Shown: one piece after another, positions 8,579 to 19,380 of the stretch
Numbering within the stretch: position 1 is the first letter of the stretch
Layout of the letters: each line of letters starts with the position of its first letter
DNA from: Flavobacterium pokkalii
GTDB lineage: Bacteria; Bacteroidota; Bacteroidia; Flavobacteriales; Flavobacteriaceae
Length of the DNA stretch: 64,000 nt
Assembly: GCF_014596575.1 (NCBI RefSeq)
Contig: NZ_NASZ01000006.1
Coordinates: forward strand, 87,198 to 151,197
Direction of reading: 5' to 3'
Program-made: the position numbers and the translations under genes
Notes under the pieces: generated by a model
Databases searched by the model: none
Seen by the model: only the letters and a program-made list of their open reading frames with translations
What the model was told of the DNA's origin: nothing

Positions 8579-8616
8579 ATGCCCCAAAAAGTTAGACACT
8601 ATTTGGGGCATTTTTT
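8579..8616 (+). terminator. Rho-independent terminator after topB
   Basis: ATGCCCCAAA (8579-8588) pairs perfectly with TTTGGGGCAT (8602-8611), followed by T at 8611-8616, 19 bp after the topB stop. It lies tail-to-tail with the histone-like gene on the other strand and may serve both. Confidence 0.8.
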
Positions 8617-8620
8617 ATGC

Positions 8621-8797
8621 TTATTTTTTAGACTCTTCAATAGAAGATTTTCTAAATTCTTTTAAAAGCTTTTCTAATTCTAGAGAAGATTTACGGGCTC
8701 TGGTTCCAGCAGCTTTATTTCCTTTTTCTGTTTGTAATTCAGCATCAGATTTGAATGTTTCAAATTCTGTAGCGATTTTTTCGATTAATTCTTTCAT
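8621..8797 (-). CDS. Histone H1-like (Hc1-type) small basic protein
   Basis: Starting at ATG 8797, the product is 58 residues: MKELIEKIATEFETFKSD..., with the signature KGNKAAGTRARKSSLELEKLLKEFRK. This is the Bacteroidota histone-H1-like family, related by its Lys-rich repeats to chlamydial Hc1. It should bind DNA non-specifically and may compact or silence the element. An upstream in-frame TTG at 8818 gives seven more residues but fits the family less well. It is the only minus-strand gene inside the 4.6-14.8 kb module. From 8819 to 8972 I see no gene. Confidence 0.75.
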   Translation of the reverse strand: MKELIEKIATEFETFKSDAELQTEKGNKAAGTRARKSSLELEKLLKEFRKSSIEESKK

Positions 8798-8972
8798 AAG
8801 AGATTTTTTATTTAGCAAAGAGGTAAAAATAATAATTACAATCGAAATTCACACAGAATAATGAATATTCTTCTTTATAGACAATCTAAACCTTTATAAG
8901 CCAAATAGTACCAGATATTCTGAATACTATTAACAGCATTCTATATTTATTCATTGATAAAATAAAATAGAT

Positions 8973-9404
8973 ATGCTACCAAAAGACCTTTCATATTTCA
9001 ATTTAAGATTAATAGAATTACTTAATGCGAGTTTTCCAGAAAAAGTTTGGAATACCAAGTTTATAGAGCAGCGTTCACAATGGGCTGCAAATGCTTATGA
9101 AGCAGCTTTTCATGCGGGTAATTCAATTGTTCAATGTAATGCCATTGCTAATTATATTCTATTTGAAGGATTGCATTTCTCTAAATTCGATACGGTATTC
9201 AAAATAGTAATAAATGAGTTTGATACTATTATGGCAGATGAGGAATTACGCCCATTCGCTCTGAAGATGCTAGCTATTTGTGAATCGGTTTTCCAACGAT
9301 ATAAGGTAAGTCAAGAATTCGTTGATAGTACTGATTATAATCTTCTTTACACAGAACTTACGGGAACCATTGCAATTTGGATAGAAGAAAATGGGCTTCA
9401 ATAA
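8973..9404 (+). CDS. DUF1896 family protein
   Basis: A 143-residue acidic helical protein ([45 protein letters not shown]) matching the DUF1896 family found next to large helicases in Bacteroidota ICEs. Its 3' end overlaps the start of the methylase-helicase gene by 14 bp, so the two are translationally coupled and probably work together. No catalytic motif is visible. Function unknown. Confidence 0.75.
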   Translation: MLPKDLSYFNLRLIELLNASFPEKVWNTKFIEQRSQWAANAYEAAFHAGNSIVQCNAIANYILFEGLHFSKFDTVFKIVINEFDTIMADEELRPFALKMLAICESVFQRYKVSQEFVDSTDYNLLYTELTGTIAIWIEENGLQ

Positions 9405-12400
9405 AAGACAACATCTCCAAACGAATATTGATGTCCTCAAAATTGCTTTTAAACTAGAAAAAGAGAATAGACAAGCTACAGAAGAGGAAAGACTACTAAT
9501 GAAACAATATAGCGGATTTGGTGGTCTAAAGTTTGTACTTAACCCTGTCGAAAATGCTATAGATAGTAAGCATTGGAGAAAAACGGATCACCATCTATTC
9601 TCTCTTACTCAAGAATTACACCAATTACTTAAAGAAAATGCTATAGATGACAGAGAATACCGTCACTATGTTGATAGTATGCGAAATTCAGTTTTGACGG
9701 CTTTTTATACTCCTCCTGCGGTTATTTCAGCACTTTCGGATACTCTGAAAGAAAATGGATTGGTGATTAACCGCATGCTAGAACCATCTGCAGGTTCAGG
9801 TTCTTTTGTTGAAGTCTTTAATAAAACTTTTGAAACTATTAGCGAAACTTGCGCTTATGAGAAGGAATTGTTGACAGGCAAAATTTTGCAACATATTTAT
9901 CCAAACATTAAAACTCGCATTGAAGGTTTTGAAACTATTCCTGAAAAAGAACAGAAAAGCTATGATTTAGTTACAAGCAATATTCCTTTTGGGGATGTTT
10001 CTATATTTGATCTTTCGTATTCTCGTAGCAAAGATTCGGCAAGAGTTCAGGCTGCTCGAAGTATTCATAATTATTTCTTTCTAAAAGGAGGCGATATGCT
10101 TCGTGAAGGTGGGATTCTAGCTTTTATTACCTCACAAGGGGTCTTGAATAGTCCTAGTAATGCTGCTATACGAGAAGCGTTGATGAAAGACCACAAATTA
10201 GTTTCTGCTATACGATTGCCAAATAATCTTTTTACAGAACATGCAGGTACAGATGTAGGCAGCGATTTGATTGTGCTACAAAAGCATACTGCTAAAGATG
10301 GTTTGTCATTGAGAGAAAAGCAGTTTTGTGAAACTAATATCAATTCTGAAAATGTTTCTAATAATGTCCTATTAACTAATCCTGATTATGTAGTTCATAC
10401 AAAGTCATATTCGGGAACCGACCCATACGGTAAACCAACAATAATATTTGAACATGAAGGAGGTGTTGAAGGAATTGCTACTGATCTTAAAAGAATATTG
10501 AAAGATGATTTTTCTATTCATCTCGATATCGATTTTTATAATGGGTTTTTATCTGAAAAGACAGTAATACAACCAAAGATTCCTTTAGCTAATGAACCAA
10601 TTATTCAAAAGAAAGCTATCGAAATACCAAAATCTGAAGTAGAACTTTCTCGTCAACTCAAAAAGGAAAATGGATTTCAAGAGCAATTGAATTTATTTGA
10701 TTTGTTTGAAACTGCTATACCAGCAAAAATAAATGTAACAAAGCCTAGATTCAATAATAAAACAAAAACAGTAAAGCAAAGGATTTATAGAGAACAACCT
10801 AGTTTGTTTGATACTATTAAACCCCAACTAACAGATCAAAAACCGAGTGTCTCGGAACAACCTCAAACAATTATTCGAAGTGAAATTGATGGAGATTTGT
10901 TTTCTCAACTAAACACGAATAAGCAGAGTAGCGAAGTAGGAAATATAACAACTCCAATTCAGACGGAAACATCACCCAATCCTACGCCTTATACAGGAGA
11001 AATACATGTTTTTCATCGAGAGGAATGTCTTGTAAAAGATAATGAATTGATAGGCTATCTGAAAGAAGTGGATATTAAGTCAGGAAAAGCAATGTTTCAT
11101 CCACTTTTGCTTTCAGCAGGACAAAAAATGAGAGCTTCTGCCTATATTGATTTGAGGGACGTTTACCATCGACTTTATAATAATGAGGCCGTGTTAAAAG
11201 AGGAACAAACAAAAGACAGAGAAATATTAAATAAACAATACGATGACTTTGTAAAAAGGTATGGGAATTTGAACAGTGCAGATAATATCAAACTTATTAA
11301 AACAGATGCTGCGGGTAAAGAAATTCCCTATTTGGAACGTGTGATTGGAGGAGTTGTACGCAAAGCAGATATTTTTCAACATCCAGTTAGTTTTTCTACT
11401 AGCTCACTAGCTACAGATAATCCAGATGAAGCGTTGGCAGCTTCTTTGAATCAGTACGGAAAAGTTAATTTCGACTATATGTCGAAGCTAAGTGGTATGG
11501 CATCCGATGATATTCAAGAAGCGCTTCGGGGGAAGATTTTTTACAATCCTTTGGAAAGAGAGTATGAAATATCAGAAAAATGGGTTTCGGGGAATGTGGT
11601 GGAGAAATCAAATCAACTCATCGAATATCTAAAAAATAATCCTGATGACAACGTAGCTAAAGAAAGTTTAACCGCTTTGGAAGAAGCTAGACCAAGAAGA
11701 ATTGAATTTGAAGAACTAGATTTCAATCTTGGCGAGCGTTGGATTCCTACAGAAATATATGCCTGTTTTGCTTCCCAACTGTTTCAAACTGAAGTTCGCA
11801 TTTTCTATACAGAAAACACAGATGATTTTGCAATTAATTGTGAGCAAAAAAATGTTCATATACGGGATAAGTATTCCGTAAAGTCAGAAAGTCGAACCTA
11901 TGATGGTATTGCTTTGCTGAAGCATGCGCTTGTAAATACGACACCTGACATTACTAAAAGAATCATCATTGACGACAAGGAGGTTAAGGTGAGGGATATA
12001 GAAGCGATACAGGTAGCCAATACTAAAATAGATGAAATTCGAACTGCTTTTTCGGATTGGCTACATGCCCAAAACGATGAGTTTAAAAAAAGGTTGACTG
12101 ATCAGTATAATAACACTTTCAATTGTTTTGTCCGTCCCCAATATAATGGAAGTCATCAGGAATTTCCGGGACTAGATAGAAAAGCATTAGGGATTGAAGA
12201 TCTTTATCCAAGTCAGAAAGATGCAGTATGGATGATAAAACTCAATGGAGGAGCAATCTGCGACCATGAGGTAGGAGCAGGAAAAACTCTTATCATGTGT
12301 ACAGCTGCTCAGGAAATGAAACGATTAGCGATGGTGCATAAACCAATGATTATTGGGCTAAAAGCGAATGTACACGAGATAGCGGAAACCTATAGAACTG

Positions 12401-14796
12401 CTTATCCTCATGCTAAGATATTGTATCCAGGAAAAGAGGATTTTACAGCACAGAAACGCCAACGCATTTTCGGGGATATAAAGAACAATGATTGGGATTG
12501 TATTATACTTACACACGATCAATTTGGTATGATACCACAATCTCCTGAGTTGCAAAAAGAAATTTTACAAATGGAGTTAAACAGTGTAGAAGAGAATCTA
12601 ACTGCTTTGGAAACGCAAGGAAAAGATATTTCACGAGCCATGCTCAAAGGAGTTATAGTTCGTAAACAAAATTTAGAAGTCAAGCTTAAAACAATAGAGT
12701 ACGATATAGAAAATAGAAAGGATGATATTGTTGATTTTAAGATGATGGGTATTGATCACTTACTAGTTGATGAAAGCCACCGTTTTAAAAACTTAATGTT
12801 CAATACTCGTCATGATCGAGTTGCGGGATTGGGTAATATGCAGGGAAGTCAAAAGGCACTAAACTTGCTTTTTGCCTTACGAACGATACAAGATCGTACT
12901 GGTAAAGACCTTGGGGCAACTTTCCTTTCAGGTACTACAATTAGTAATTCGTTGACAGAGCTTTACTTGCTCTTCAAATTTCTCCGCCCACAGGCATTGG
13001 AAAAACAAGGGATTAATTGTTTTGATGCTTGGGCAGCTATATATACTCGAAAGACTACTGATTATGAATTTTCAGTTGCAAATAATATTGTGCAAAAAGA
13101 GCGATTTCGATACTTTATTAAAGTACCAGAATTAGCTCAATTTTATTCTGAAATTACAGATTATAGAACAGCAAAAGACATTGGTATTGACCGTCCTGAA
13201 AAGAATGAAATACTTCATAATATTCCACCCACACCGGAACAAGAAGTATTTATTAAAAATCTGATGGATTTTGCTAAATCAGGTAATGCTACTTTGCTGG
13301 GAAGACCTCCATTAACAGACCGAGAAGAAAAAGCAAAAATGCTAATCGCTACCGATTATGCCCGAAAGATGTCATTGGATATGAGGATGGTAAACCAGAA
13401 ATATGAAGATCATCCAGACAATAAAGCTTCTCATTGCGCTGCAACAATTGCAAGTTATTACAATCGCTTTAACAGTCAAAAAGGAACTCAGTTTGTTTTT
13501 TCAGATCTAGGGACCTATAAACCTACTGAATGGAATGTTTACGCAGAAATCAAACGAAAGTTAGTTCAGAACCATAATATTCCGTCTCATGAAATACGAT
13601 TTATACAGGAAGCAAAAACCGATAAACAGCGTAAAGAATTGATTAGCGCAATGAATGAAGGAAAAATTAGAGTGCTATTTGGTTCTACCGATATGTTGGG
13701 TACAGGTGTGAATGCTCAAAAGAGAGCAGTAGCAGTTCATCATTTGGATACTCCTTGGAGACCGAGCGATCTTACCCAGCGTGATGGAAGGGCGATTCGA
13801 AAAGGAAATGAGATTGCTAAATATTTTGCTAATAATAAAGTAGATGTGATTATCTATGCTGTTGAAAAATCATTAGATAGTTATAAGTTCAATCTATTGT
13901 ATAATAAACAGCTTTTTATTGATCAGTTAAAAAGCAATAATTTAGGAAAGCGTACTATAGATGAAGGAGGAATGGATGAAAAATCAGGTATGAACTTCTC
14001 TGAATATGTTGCCATACTTTCAGGTAATACAGATCTGTTAGACAAAGCAAAACTTGAAAAACAAATTGCTGGACTGGAAAGTGAACGACAGGCATTTAAT
14101 CGTTCCAAGTTTAGTTCTAAGTACAAACTGGAAGATGTTACTACAACCTTGGAAAGTACCCAGTCTCGTTTGAATCGAATAATAGTGGATTGGAATAATT
14201 TACAACAAAGAATGCAAAAAGGTTCCGATGGAACTTTATTAAACCCCGTTCAGCTAAACGGTCTGCCTGCTTATGCCGATGTCAAACAAGTTGGGGCAAA
14301 ACTCAACGAATATGCAGAGAAAGCCCGAACGGGTGGTGAATTTGAAGAGATAGGAAGTTTATACGGTTTTACATTATTAGTAAAAACAGAACTTTCAGAG
14401 AAAAAAATAGATATACTTGAAAGAGATAATCGATTTTTTGTTCAAGGCGAAGGAGGAATTAAATATACTTATAACAATGAATATATGGCATCTGAACCTA
14501 AAACTGCTGCAATGAATTTTATTAATGCACTAAAGAAAATTCCGAGTTTAGTGGAGCAGGAACAAAATAAAATAGCTAATCTCAAAAAAGATCTTCCAGT
14601 ACTTCAAGAAGTGGTTAATAGTAATTGGTCTAAAGAAGATAAATTACAAGAATTGAAGAATGAATTGGCTACCATGGAGAGAAAAATAAAATTATCAATA
14701 GCTCCTTCTGAAAATCTAAAAGAGGTTGGACTATCAGATAGTGATAAAGTAGCTGTTAAGAATGTGGTGACTCCTATTAGATTAAGAGCAATTTAG
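9391..14796 (+). CDS. DarB-like fusion: N6-adenine methylase plus SNF2-type helicase
   Basis: A very large (1801 aa) ICE protein. The N-terminal methylase has EPSAGSGSF (131-139, SAM binding) and TSNIPFGD (195-202; the NPPF-type catalytic motif reads NIPF). A disordered linker carries [10 protein letters not shown] (near 430) and EQPSLFD (near 467), both resembling beta-clamp-binding motifs. The helicase half has Walker A GAGKT (near 962), the DExH box LLVDESHRF (near 1125), and the C-terminal lobe GTGVNAQKR and [11 protein letters not shown] (near 1437-1473). A coiled-coil tail follows. Architecture resembles phage P1 DarB and conjugative-element antirestriction proteins; the role here, protecting or processing incoming DNA, is inferred. 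Confidence 0.85.
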   Translation: MGFNKRQHLQTNIDVLKIAFKLEKENRQATEEERLLMKQYSGFGGLKFVLNPVENAIDSKHWRKTDHHLFSLTQELHQLLKENAIDDREYRHYVDSMRNSVLTAFYTPPAVISALSDTLKENGLVINRMLEPSAGSGSFVEVFNKTFETISETCAYEKELLTGKILQHIYPNIKTRIEGFETIPEKEQKSYDLVTSNIPFGDVSIFDLSYSRSKDSARVQAARSIHNYFFLKGGDMLREGGILAFITSQGVLNSPSNAAIREALMKDHKLVSAIRLPNNLFTEHAGTDVGSDLIVLQKHTAKDGLSLREKQFCETNINSENVSNNVLLTNPDYVVHTKSYSGTDPYGKPTIIFEHEGGVEGIATDLKRILKDDFSIHLDIDFYNGFLSEKTVIQPKIPLANEPIIQKKAIEIPKSEVELSRQLKKENGFQEQLNLFDLFETAIPAKINVTKPRFNNKTKTVKQRIYREQPSLFDTIKPQLTDQKPSVSEQPQTIIRSEIDGDLFSQLNTNKQSSEVGNITTPIQTETSPNPTPYTGEIHVFHREECLVKDNELIGYLKEVDIKSGKAMFHPLLLSAGQKMRASAYIDLRDVYHRLYNNEAVLKEEQTKDREILNKQYDDFVKRYGNLNSADNIKLIKTDAAGKEIPYLERVIGGVVRKADIFQHPVSFSTSSLATDNPDEALAASLNQYGKVNFDYMSKLSGMASDDIQEALRGKIFYNPLEREYEISEKWVSGNVVEKSNQLIEYLKNNPDDNVAKESLTALEEARPRRIEFEELDFNLGERWIPTEIYACFASQLFQTEVRIFYTENTDDFAINCEQKNVHIRDKYSVKSESRTYDGIALLKHALVNTTPDITKRIIIDDKEVKVRDIEAIQVANTKIDEIRTAFSDWLHAQNDEFKKRLTDQYNNTFNCFVRPQYNGSHQEFPGLDRKALGIEDLYPSQKDAVWMIKLNGGAICDHEVGAGKTLIMCTAAQEMKRLAMVHKPMIIGLKANVHEIAETYRTAYPHAKILYPGKEDFTAQKRQRIFGDIKNNDWDCIILTHDQFGMIPQSPELQKEILQMELNSVEENLTALETQGKDISRAMLKGVIVRKQNLEVKLKTIEYDIENRKDDIVDFKMMGIDHLLVDESHRFKNLMFNTRHDRVAGLGNMQGSQKALNLLFALRTIQDRTGKDLGATFLSGTTISNSLTELYLLFKFLRPQALEKQGINCFDAWAAIYTRKTTDYEFSVANNIVQKERFRYFIKVPELAQFYSEITDYRTAKDIGIDRPEKNEILHNIPPTPEQEVFIKNLMDFAKSGNATLLGRPPLTDREEKAKMLIATDYARKMSLDMRMVNQKYEDHPDNKASHCAATIASYYNRFNSQKGTQFVFSDLGTYKPTEWNVYAEIKRKLVQNHNIPSHEIRFIQEAKTDKQRKELISAMNEGKIRVLFGSTDMLGTGVNAQKRAVAVHHLDTPWRPSDLTQRDGRAIRKGNEIAKYFANNKVDVIIYAVEKSLDSYKFNLLYNKQLFIDQLKSNNLGKRTIDEGGMDEKSGMNFSEYVAILSGNTDLLDKAKLEKQIAGLESERQAFNRSKFSSKYKLEDVTTTLESTQSRLNRIIVDWNNLQQRMQKGSDGTLLNPVQLNGLPAYADVKQVGAKLNEYAEKARTGGEFEEIGSLYGFTLLVKTELSEKKIDILERDNRFFVQGEGGIKYTYNNEYMASEPKTAAMNFINALKKIPSLVEQEQNKIANLKKDLPVLQEVVNSNWSKEDKLQELKNELATMERKIKLSIAPSENLKEVGLSDSDKVAVKNVVTPIRLRAI

Positions 14797-14901
14797 TTAT
14801 GATTTAATATCGAATATTGAATAATTTTATAAACGGATTATAGAAAGAGTTAGATTTTAATAAAGAGATTGAATGAGTATGTTTTTTCTTATTTTATTAT
14901 T

Positions 14902-14909
14902 TATCTTTG
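14902..14909 (+). promoter_or_regulatory. Candidate -7 element for the 43-aa ORF
   Basis: TATCTTTG matches TAnnTTTG and lies 31 bp before the ATG at 14941. No clear -33 TTTG was found. It supports separate transcription of the small basic ORF. Confidence 0.35.
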
Positions 14910-14940
14910 ATGAGATATCAACCAATTAATGCTTTAAATT

Positions 14941-15072
14941 ATGGCACTTAAACCAGGACCCAAAAGAATAGCAGATTCAACAGGAAAACCAGATCGACGT
15001 CAGCGTGATAATAAAAGTACGCCAGGAAATACGCCTTCTCTTAAGCCTTCTAAAAGTTCAGGAAAAAAGTAA
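14941..15072 (+). CDS. 43-aa highly basic small protein
   Basis: An ORF of 43 codons, ATG 14941 to TAA 15072: MALKPGPKRIADSTGKPDRR..., ending in KPSKSSGKK. About a quarter of the residues are Lys or Arg, with many Pro, Ser and Gly, so it is likely unfolded and nucleic-acid binding. It has its own candidate -7 element, sits between the helicase end and the convergent mobC gene, and shows no overlap with either. I recognise no family. A coding role is supported by the full-length frame and position, but such short frames can occur by chance. Confidence 0.45.
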   Translation: MALKPGPKRIADSTGKPDRRQRDNKSTPGNTPSLKPSKSSGKK

Positions 15073-15155
15073 TCTTGAATATTATTTTTAAAGTATAAAT
15101 GGAGAAATTTATCCTGTTTACAAGAAATATAGCCATTTCATAATAGAAGTGGCTT

Positions 15156-17156
15156 TTATTCCTTCTGCACCAAATGCTGTAAGTCTGGATCATTTTTGAT
15201 GCGCTCTAATTCACTTTCGATAATCAGAACGATATCCTGTTTAACCTGCCTATAATTGGCTTCAATCTGAGCTTTCATTTTATCTTCACCATTTTCATCA
15301 ACGAAAGATAAAATCTCTGGTATCTTTTTATAAGCTTTGGTTTCTGCGGCTACATTTTCATTATCGACGACAATTTCGGAATGAAATATCTTTTGTTCAA
15401 TACGTTCATCAAAATTGTCTGAAACAGCTCCCACAAACATTCCTTGTGTCAATGTGGAAATTTTGGAAGCAGGGATTAAGCTGTCTAGTTGTGTAGATAT
15501 AGAGGTAGATTTATCGTTTCTATTGATAGTCATACTTTGTCTTTTCTGTAATACTTTTCCAAAGCGTTCTGATAAGCTTTTGGCAGTTTCTCCAACAACC
15601 TGACCGCTAAAGATATTACCCACGGTATTTTGGATAACCTTACTTTCTTTGTCACCATAATCACGAGTTAATTGGGAATAGTCCTGAAAACCCAAACAAA
15701 CAGCCACCTTATTACTTCTAGCAGTAGCTATCAGATTATCTAATCCTCTAAAATAAATGGTTGGCAATTCATCAATAATAACCGAACTTTTTAATTTTCC
15801 TTTCTTATTGATTAGTTTTATAATTCTGGAGTTGTATAAACCTAGTGCGGCTGAATAAATGTTTTGTCTATCCGGATTATTTCCAACGCAAAGTATTTTA
15901 GGTTCGTTCGGATTATTGATGTCCAATGAAAAATCATCACCGGTCATTACCCAATAAAGTTGAGGTGAAATCATTCTGGACAAAGGAATTTTAGCCGAAG
16001 CTATTTGTCCTTGCAATTGATCCTGTGCGCCACCTTGCCAGGCATCCATAAAAGGGGATAGGTAGTTTTCGAGATCTGGATAGGAAGTAAGGATAGTAAA
16101 AACATCTATATATTTCTTGTTGAGCAATTCAATGGCATGAGGAAATGTACAGTACTTTCCGTTATCATAGATTTTTAGAAACCAAATGATAGCCGCTAAC
16201 AGGATTATCGGAGATTCCACAAAGAAATCACCCTGCTTTTGTATCCAACTTCTGTTGAGGTTAAGCATAATGGTATATGCTGATTCATAAGCATCGGAGA
16301 TGTCTGTCATGAAATCCGGATTGATGGGATTACAACGATGACTCCTGCGTGGATCATCAAAATTGATAATATAGAATTTCGGTTTAACCGTATATTTATC
16401 GGTATGCTTCAACAAATGATTGTAAGCAATGGTCGAAAGATCATCAAATTTGAAATCATAGATGTACATCGAAAATCCCTTTTCGATATGCTGCTTGATG
16501 TAATTATTTATAATAGCATAACTCTTACCGGAACCAGGTGTACCCAACACTATGGATGCTCTGAACGGATTTACTACGTTGATCCATCCCTCATTCCATT
16601 TGCCTTTATAATAAAACTTGGTGGGAAGATTAACAGAATATTCATTTTCCATCAATTTAGTTTCCTGCATGAAACTTTCGTTCTCGTTATTAAAAACATC
16701 ATCCATGAGATTTGTACGGAGCAAACGGCTAATCCATACTCCAGCCATCATTAAAGAAATGTAACCTATTAAAGTAGTCAGTATATATAATGAAGTTGCC
16801 ATTTCTACAGACAATCGCAGTAAGGGAGTATTTAGAAAGAAAAAAATAAAACCTATGATTAAGGCGAAGTAGATTTTGGTCCAGGTAAATTTTTCGTTTT
16901 TTACTCCTTTTGTTCCTAAACAACTTAATGCCAATAAGACCAAAGAAAAGATCTTGGTGTGAAATGTATGGGAGAATAGGTTTGCTGTTCGCTGGAAATT
17001 ACCGAGTATCTTATTGATGACTTGTAGTGACCAACCTCGTTCTAAAAAAAAGCTATAGCAAAACCAGTAAAAGTGCATCAATACCAGCAAGATGCTTACT
17101 GCACGCATGAAAGCCATTATTTTGGCTAGTCCTCTTAAATCGTCTTCTCCTTGCAT
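15156..17156 (-). CDS. mobC: Type IV coupling protein MobC/TraG-like (YWFCY domain)
   Basis: A 666-residue VirD4/TraG-family coupling protein. The N-terminal membrane part has the YWFCY signature (HFYWFCYSFFLERGW) and about four hydrophobic segments in residues 10-145. Walker A is GTPGSGKS (near 205) and Walker B SVIIDELPTI (near 455), followed by ARSNKVAVCLGFQDYSQL. Such ATPases bring the relaxosome to the secretion channel and pump DNA. In Bacteroidota elements this gene is called mobC and follows mobB. It converges on the small basic ORF. Full length for the family. Confidence 0.9.
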   Translation of the reverse strand: MQGEDDLRGLAKIMAFMRAVSILLVLMHFYWFCYSFFLERGWSLQVINKILGNFQRTANLFSHTFHTKIFSLVLLALSCLGTKGVKNEKFTWTKIYFALIIGFIFFFLNTPLLRLSVEMATSLYILTTLIGYISLMMAGVWISRLLRTNLMDDVFNNENESFMQETKLMENEYSVNLPTKFYYKGKWNEGWINVVNPFRASIVLGTPGSGKSYAIINNYIKQHIEKGFSMYIYDFKFDDLSTIAYNHLLKHTDKYTVKPKFYIINFDDPRRSHRCNPINPDFMTDISDAYESAYTIMLNLNRSWIQKQGDFFVESPIILLAAIIWFLKIYDNGKYCTFPHAIELLNKKYIDVFTILTSYPDLENYLSPFMDAWQGGAQDQLQGQIASAKIPLSRMISPQLYWVMTGDDFSLDINNPNEPKILCVGNNPDRQNIYSAALGLYNSRIIKLINKKGKLKSSVIIDELPTIYFRGLDNLIATARSNKVAVCLGFQDYSQLTRDYGDKESKVIQNTVGNIFSGQVVGETAKSLSERFGKVLQKRQSMTINRNDKSTSISTQLDSLIPASKISTLTQGMFVGAVSDNFDERIEQKIFHSEIVVDNENVAAETKAYKKIPEILSFVDENGEDKMKAQIEANYRQVKQDIVLIIESELERIKNDPDLQHLVQKE

Positions 17157-17273
17157 TTTTTGAATAATTAAAAGCGTGGTAGAATTTAGGAGTTAAGTAA
17201 AATCTTTAAAACGAACGAGCTTCAAATGGCTTTTATTGGTATTATTTGTCTCTATAAAATTTAAATTGGAATC

Positions 17274-18584
17274 CTATTTCTTATTACCGTTTCTTCTGCG
17301 TTTTTTCTTCATTTTATTAGCAAATTGCTGTTCTTCATAATCCTCTGCTTGTGCTTCTGGTAATAAACTACCAAGACTTTCCATAAAACCAAAATCAGAT
17401 TGAGTTTCGGTTGACTGATCTTTATTAAGAAAATCAAAAAGCGTATGTGGTTTTTCAGTTTCTGGTTTTGTAGTGTTAGTGCTTTCGGGAGATGTAATCT
17501 TTATATTGTCATGTATTCCATCTTGGCGTTTTTGAGTGGTTTTTTCGTTCCAACAATCGTTAAAAATATTAGCAGAAAGGTTTTTACCCAATTGTGATCC
17601 GTTCCAAACACTGCGGGATTCATGGTCAATAAATGTGATTCCGTAAATACGTCCTTCGTTATTTCTGCGAACAACTGTATTGATGCCTTGCTCCAGCAAT
17701 TGTTTCTTAAAATCGGTTTCATTGGAAGTGGTATGGATTGCAATTTCGATTGTCTTTTTTAGAATGTCTTTTGTTGCTTCTGTTTTCGTTTTTTCTTTCG
17801 ATAGCTCGAAATGTTTTTGTAAAACATCCAGTCCTGCCTGTTTACCAAAAAGAGATGCTTTGAATGGATTGCTAGCTTTTTCTCTTTTTTCATTCAACGC
17901 GAAATAAACCAATCCTTGTTTAGGTTGACCATGTAATTCGCCTTTTACTTCCTCTGCGGTAATATTAAAAAGGGAAAGTAAAGCATTGTAAGTTCCTAGA
18001 CTTTGATATTGGTAATATTTTGGTAAATACCTAACTACCGAGGCTATTTGGCTTTTTACATTAGCTGCCTTGTAGTCAATCGGTCTGAATAGTTCTTCTT
18101 TCGGATTACGATTTTTTTCAGTTGCAGCTATTAGTTTGTATTCTTGTTCCAATATACGACAGGCATCCATGGAACGCAATTTTTCATAATTATCAGCTAT
18201 TTTTTTACCGTTACGATCTACACAGGTCGATACAATATGAATGTGAGTTCGTTCAATATCGGTATGTTTGAAAACTACATAAGGCTGATTTCCATACCCC
18301 ATACGTTCCATATAATCTTTTGCTATTTGTTTGAAATCTTCATCACTTACGTTGTCTCTTGGATCAGGGTTGAGGGATATATGTAACACGGGTTTTTCCG
18401 TTCGTTTATTCACAATCAGATAAGGCTCAAATGAGTGATAGAATTGAGCAATGGTATAATTTCCGTTCACTGTTTCTCTTATTCTGTGGGTAGCTAAAAC
18501 TTCTCCGTTTTTCTGGTCAACTTTGAGTTGATTATAAGAAAGTGCTCCAATAATATTTGCTCCTCGACCAATTTTAGCTATCAT
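17274..18584 (-). CDS. mobB: Relaxase MobB
   Basis: A 436-residue relaxase/mobilisation nuclease. The N-terminus MIAKIGRGANIIGALSYN is typical of Bacteroidota relaxases. The HUH-type metal-binding motif is HTDIERTHIHIVS with His107, His114 and His116. The C-terminal third is charged and low-complexity (ends KMKKKRRRNGNKK). It would nick oriT and stay bound to the 5' end. Its start overlaps the mobA stop by 4 bp. About 117 bp with no feature separates it from mobC. Confidence 0.9.
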   Translation of the reverse strand: MIAKIGRGANIIGALSYNQLKVDQKNGEVLATHRIRETVNGNYTIAQFYHSFEPYLIVNKRTEKPVLHISLNPDPRDNVSDEDFKQIAKDYMERMGYGNQPYVVFKHTDIERTHIHIVSTCVDRNGKKIADNYEKLRSMDACRILEQEYKLIAATEKNRNPKEELFRPIDYKAANVKSQIASVVRYLPKYYQYQSLGTYNALLSLFNITAEEVKGELHGQPKQGLVYFALNEKREKASNPFKASLFGKQAGLDVLQKHFELSKEKTKTEATKDILKKTIEIAIHTTSNETDFKKQLLEQGINTVVRRNNEGRIYGITFIDHESRSVWNGSQLGKNLSANIFNDCWNEKTTQKRQDGIHDNIKITSPESTNTTKPETEKPHTLFDFLNKDQSTETQSDFGFMESLGSLLPEAQAEDYEEQQFANKMKKKRRRNGNKK

Positions 18585-19027
18585 TTTTTCTCATTTTTAA
18601 TCAAATGTTTTGCTTCAAATTCCTCGGTTAATTGTATTATGGCGCGGCATAATTTGGCTAATTCGGCTGTTTGTTTTTCCAATTTAAACAGATAAGCTGC
18701 TGCTTTCTTTTCGGAAAAATTACGGTACAATATCTTCACAATCTGATTGTAATTAACACCAACAGCACGAAACTGACCATATAATGTGGTTAATCGCATG
18801 TAATAATCCATTGATGCCATATCAATTTTCACGGTTTTTATTTGCCTTTCAAACAGAACAGAAGTGATAAAATGAGCTTTATTATCAGCTTCGGAAGCTT
18901 CATATAGGGAAAGAAATTTGGCATTTTCTTCATCTGTCAAACGAAAAACATAACGATGAATGCTGGGATTCTTTTTAGGATTCCTGCCACCTTTATGCTG
19001 TTTGTCATTTTCTTGTCCATTCATCAC
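18581..19027 (-). CDS. mobA: Relaxosome accessory protein MobA
   Basis: A 148-residue basic protein of the Bacteroidota MobA / relaxosome MobC-domain family: RLTDEENAKFLSLYEASEADNKAHFITSVLF resembles a ribbon-helix-helix DNA-binding part, and FRAVGVNYNQIVKIL is the conserved helical motif of this family. It probably binds oriT and helps MobB nick. It is the first gene of the mobABC operon; immediately upstream lies the hairpin cluster proposed as oriT. Confidence 0.85.
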   Translation of the reverse strand: MMNGQENDKQHKGGRNPKKNPSIHRYVFRLTDEENAKFLSLYEASEADNKAHFITSVLFERQIKTVKIDMASMDYYMRLTTLYGQFRAVGVNYNQIVKILYRNFSEKKAAAYLFKLEKQTAELAKLCRAIIQLTEEFEAKHLIKNEKK

Positions 19028-19087
19028 TAATCCATTTTAAATTTTACAAAACACCGACTTCGGAGGATGTTTTTAGCCCCTGCAAGG

Positions 19088-19224
19088 GCAAGTTGTTTTG
19101 AGGCACGGAATTCATTTCGAGTGCCTCAAAACACAACTTGCTCTGTTCTGGCGAACAGATAATCCGTCCGCCTGTCGGCAGGACGGATTTAATAAAGCAG
19201 GGAAAAACGGCTTAACGCCGTTCC
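19088..19224. other. Hairpin cluster upstream of mobA, candidate oriT
   Basis: Four consecutive inverted repeats occur in 137 bp: a 19-bp arm at 19088-19106 matching 19121-19141 with only a 2-nt bulge; CTGTTC/GAACAG at 19143-19158; AATCCGTCC plus GCC at 19161-19172 matching 19177-19189; and AACGGC/GCCGTT at 19206-19222. GC content is clearly above the surroundings. oriT regions of Bacteroides mobilisable and conjugative elements usually lie beside mobA, so this is the best oriT candidate. The nick site cannot be recognised by eye. Confidence 0.5.
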
Positions 19225-19380
19225 AGTTGTTATCCCAATATTGATTTAGTCTTTCCATTGATTGAACTGATTACTGTTTTATACAAAGTAAATGATTGAA
19301 TATAGAATCATTATAGTGTGATGAGTAGCCAAGAATTGCCAGTAAATGCCAATTACTACCATGATAATAAAGGGACTTAC

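Noticed and set aside
8579..8616. GCCCCAAAAAGTTAGACAC sequence as a possible insertion-sequence end.
   Set aside because: It is fully explained as the loop and stem of the topB terminator; no second end or transposase found.
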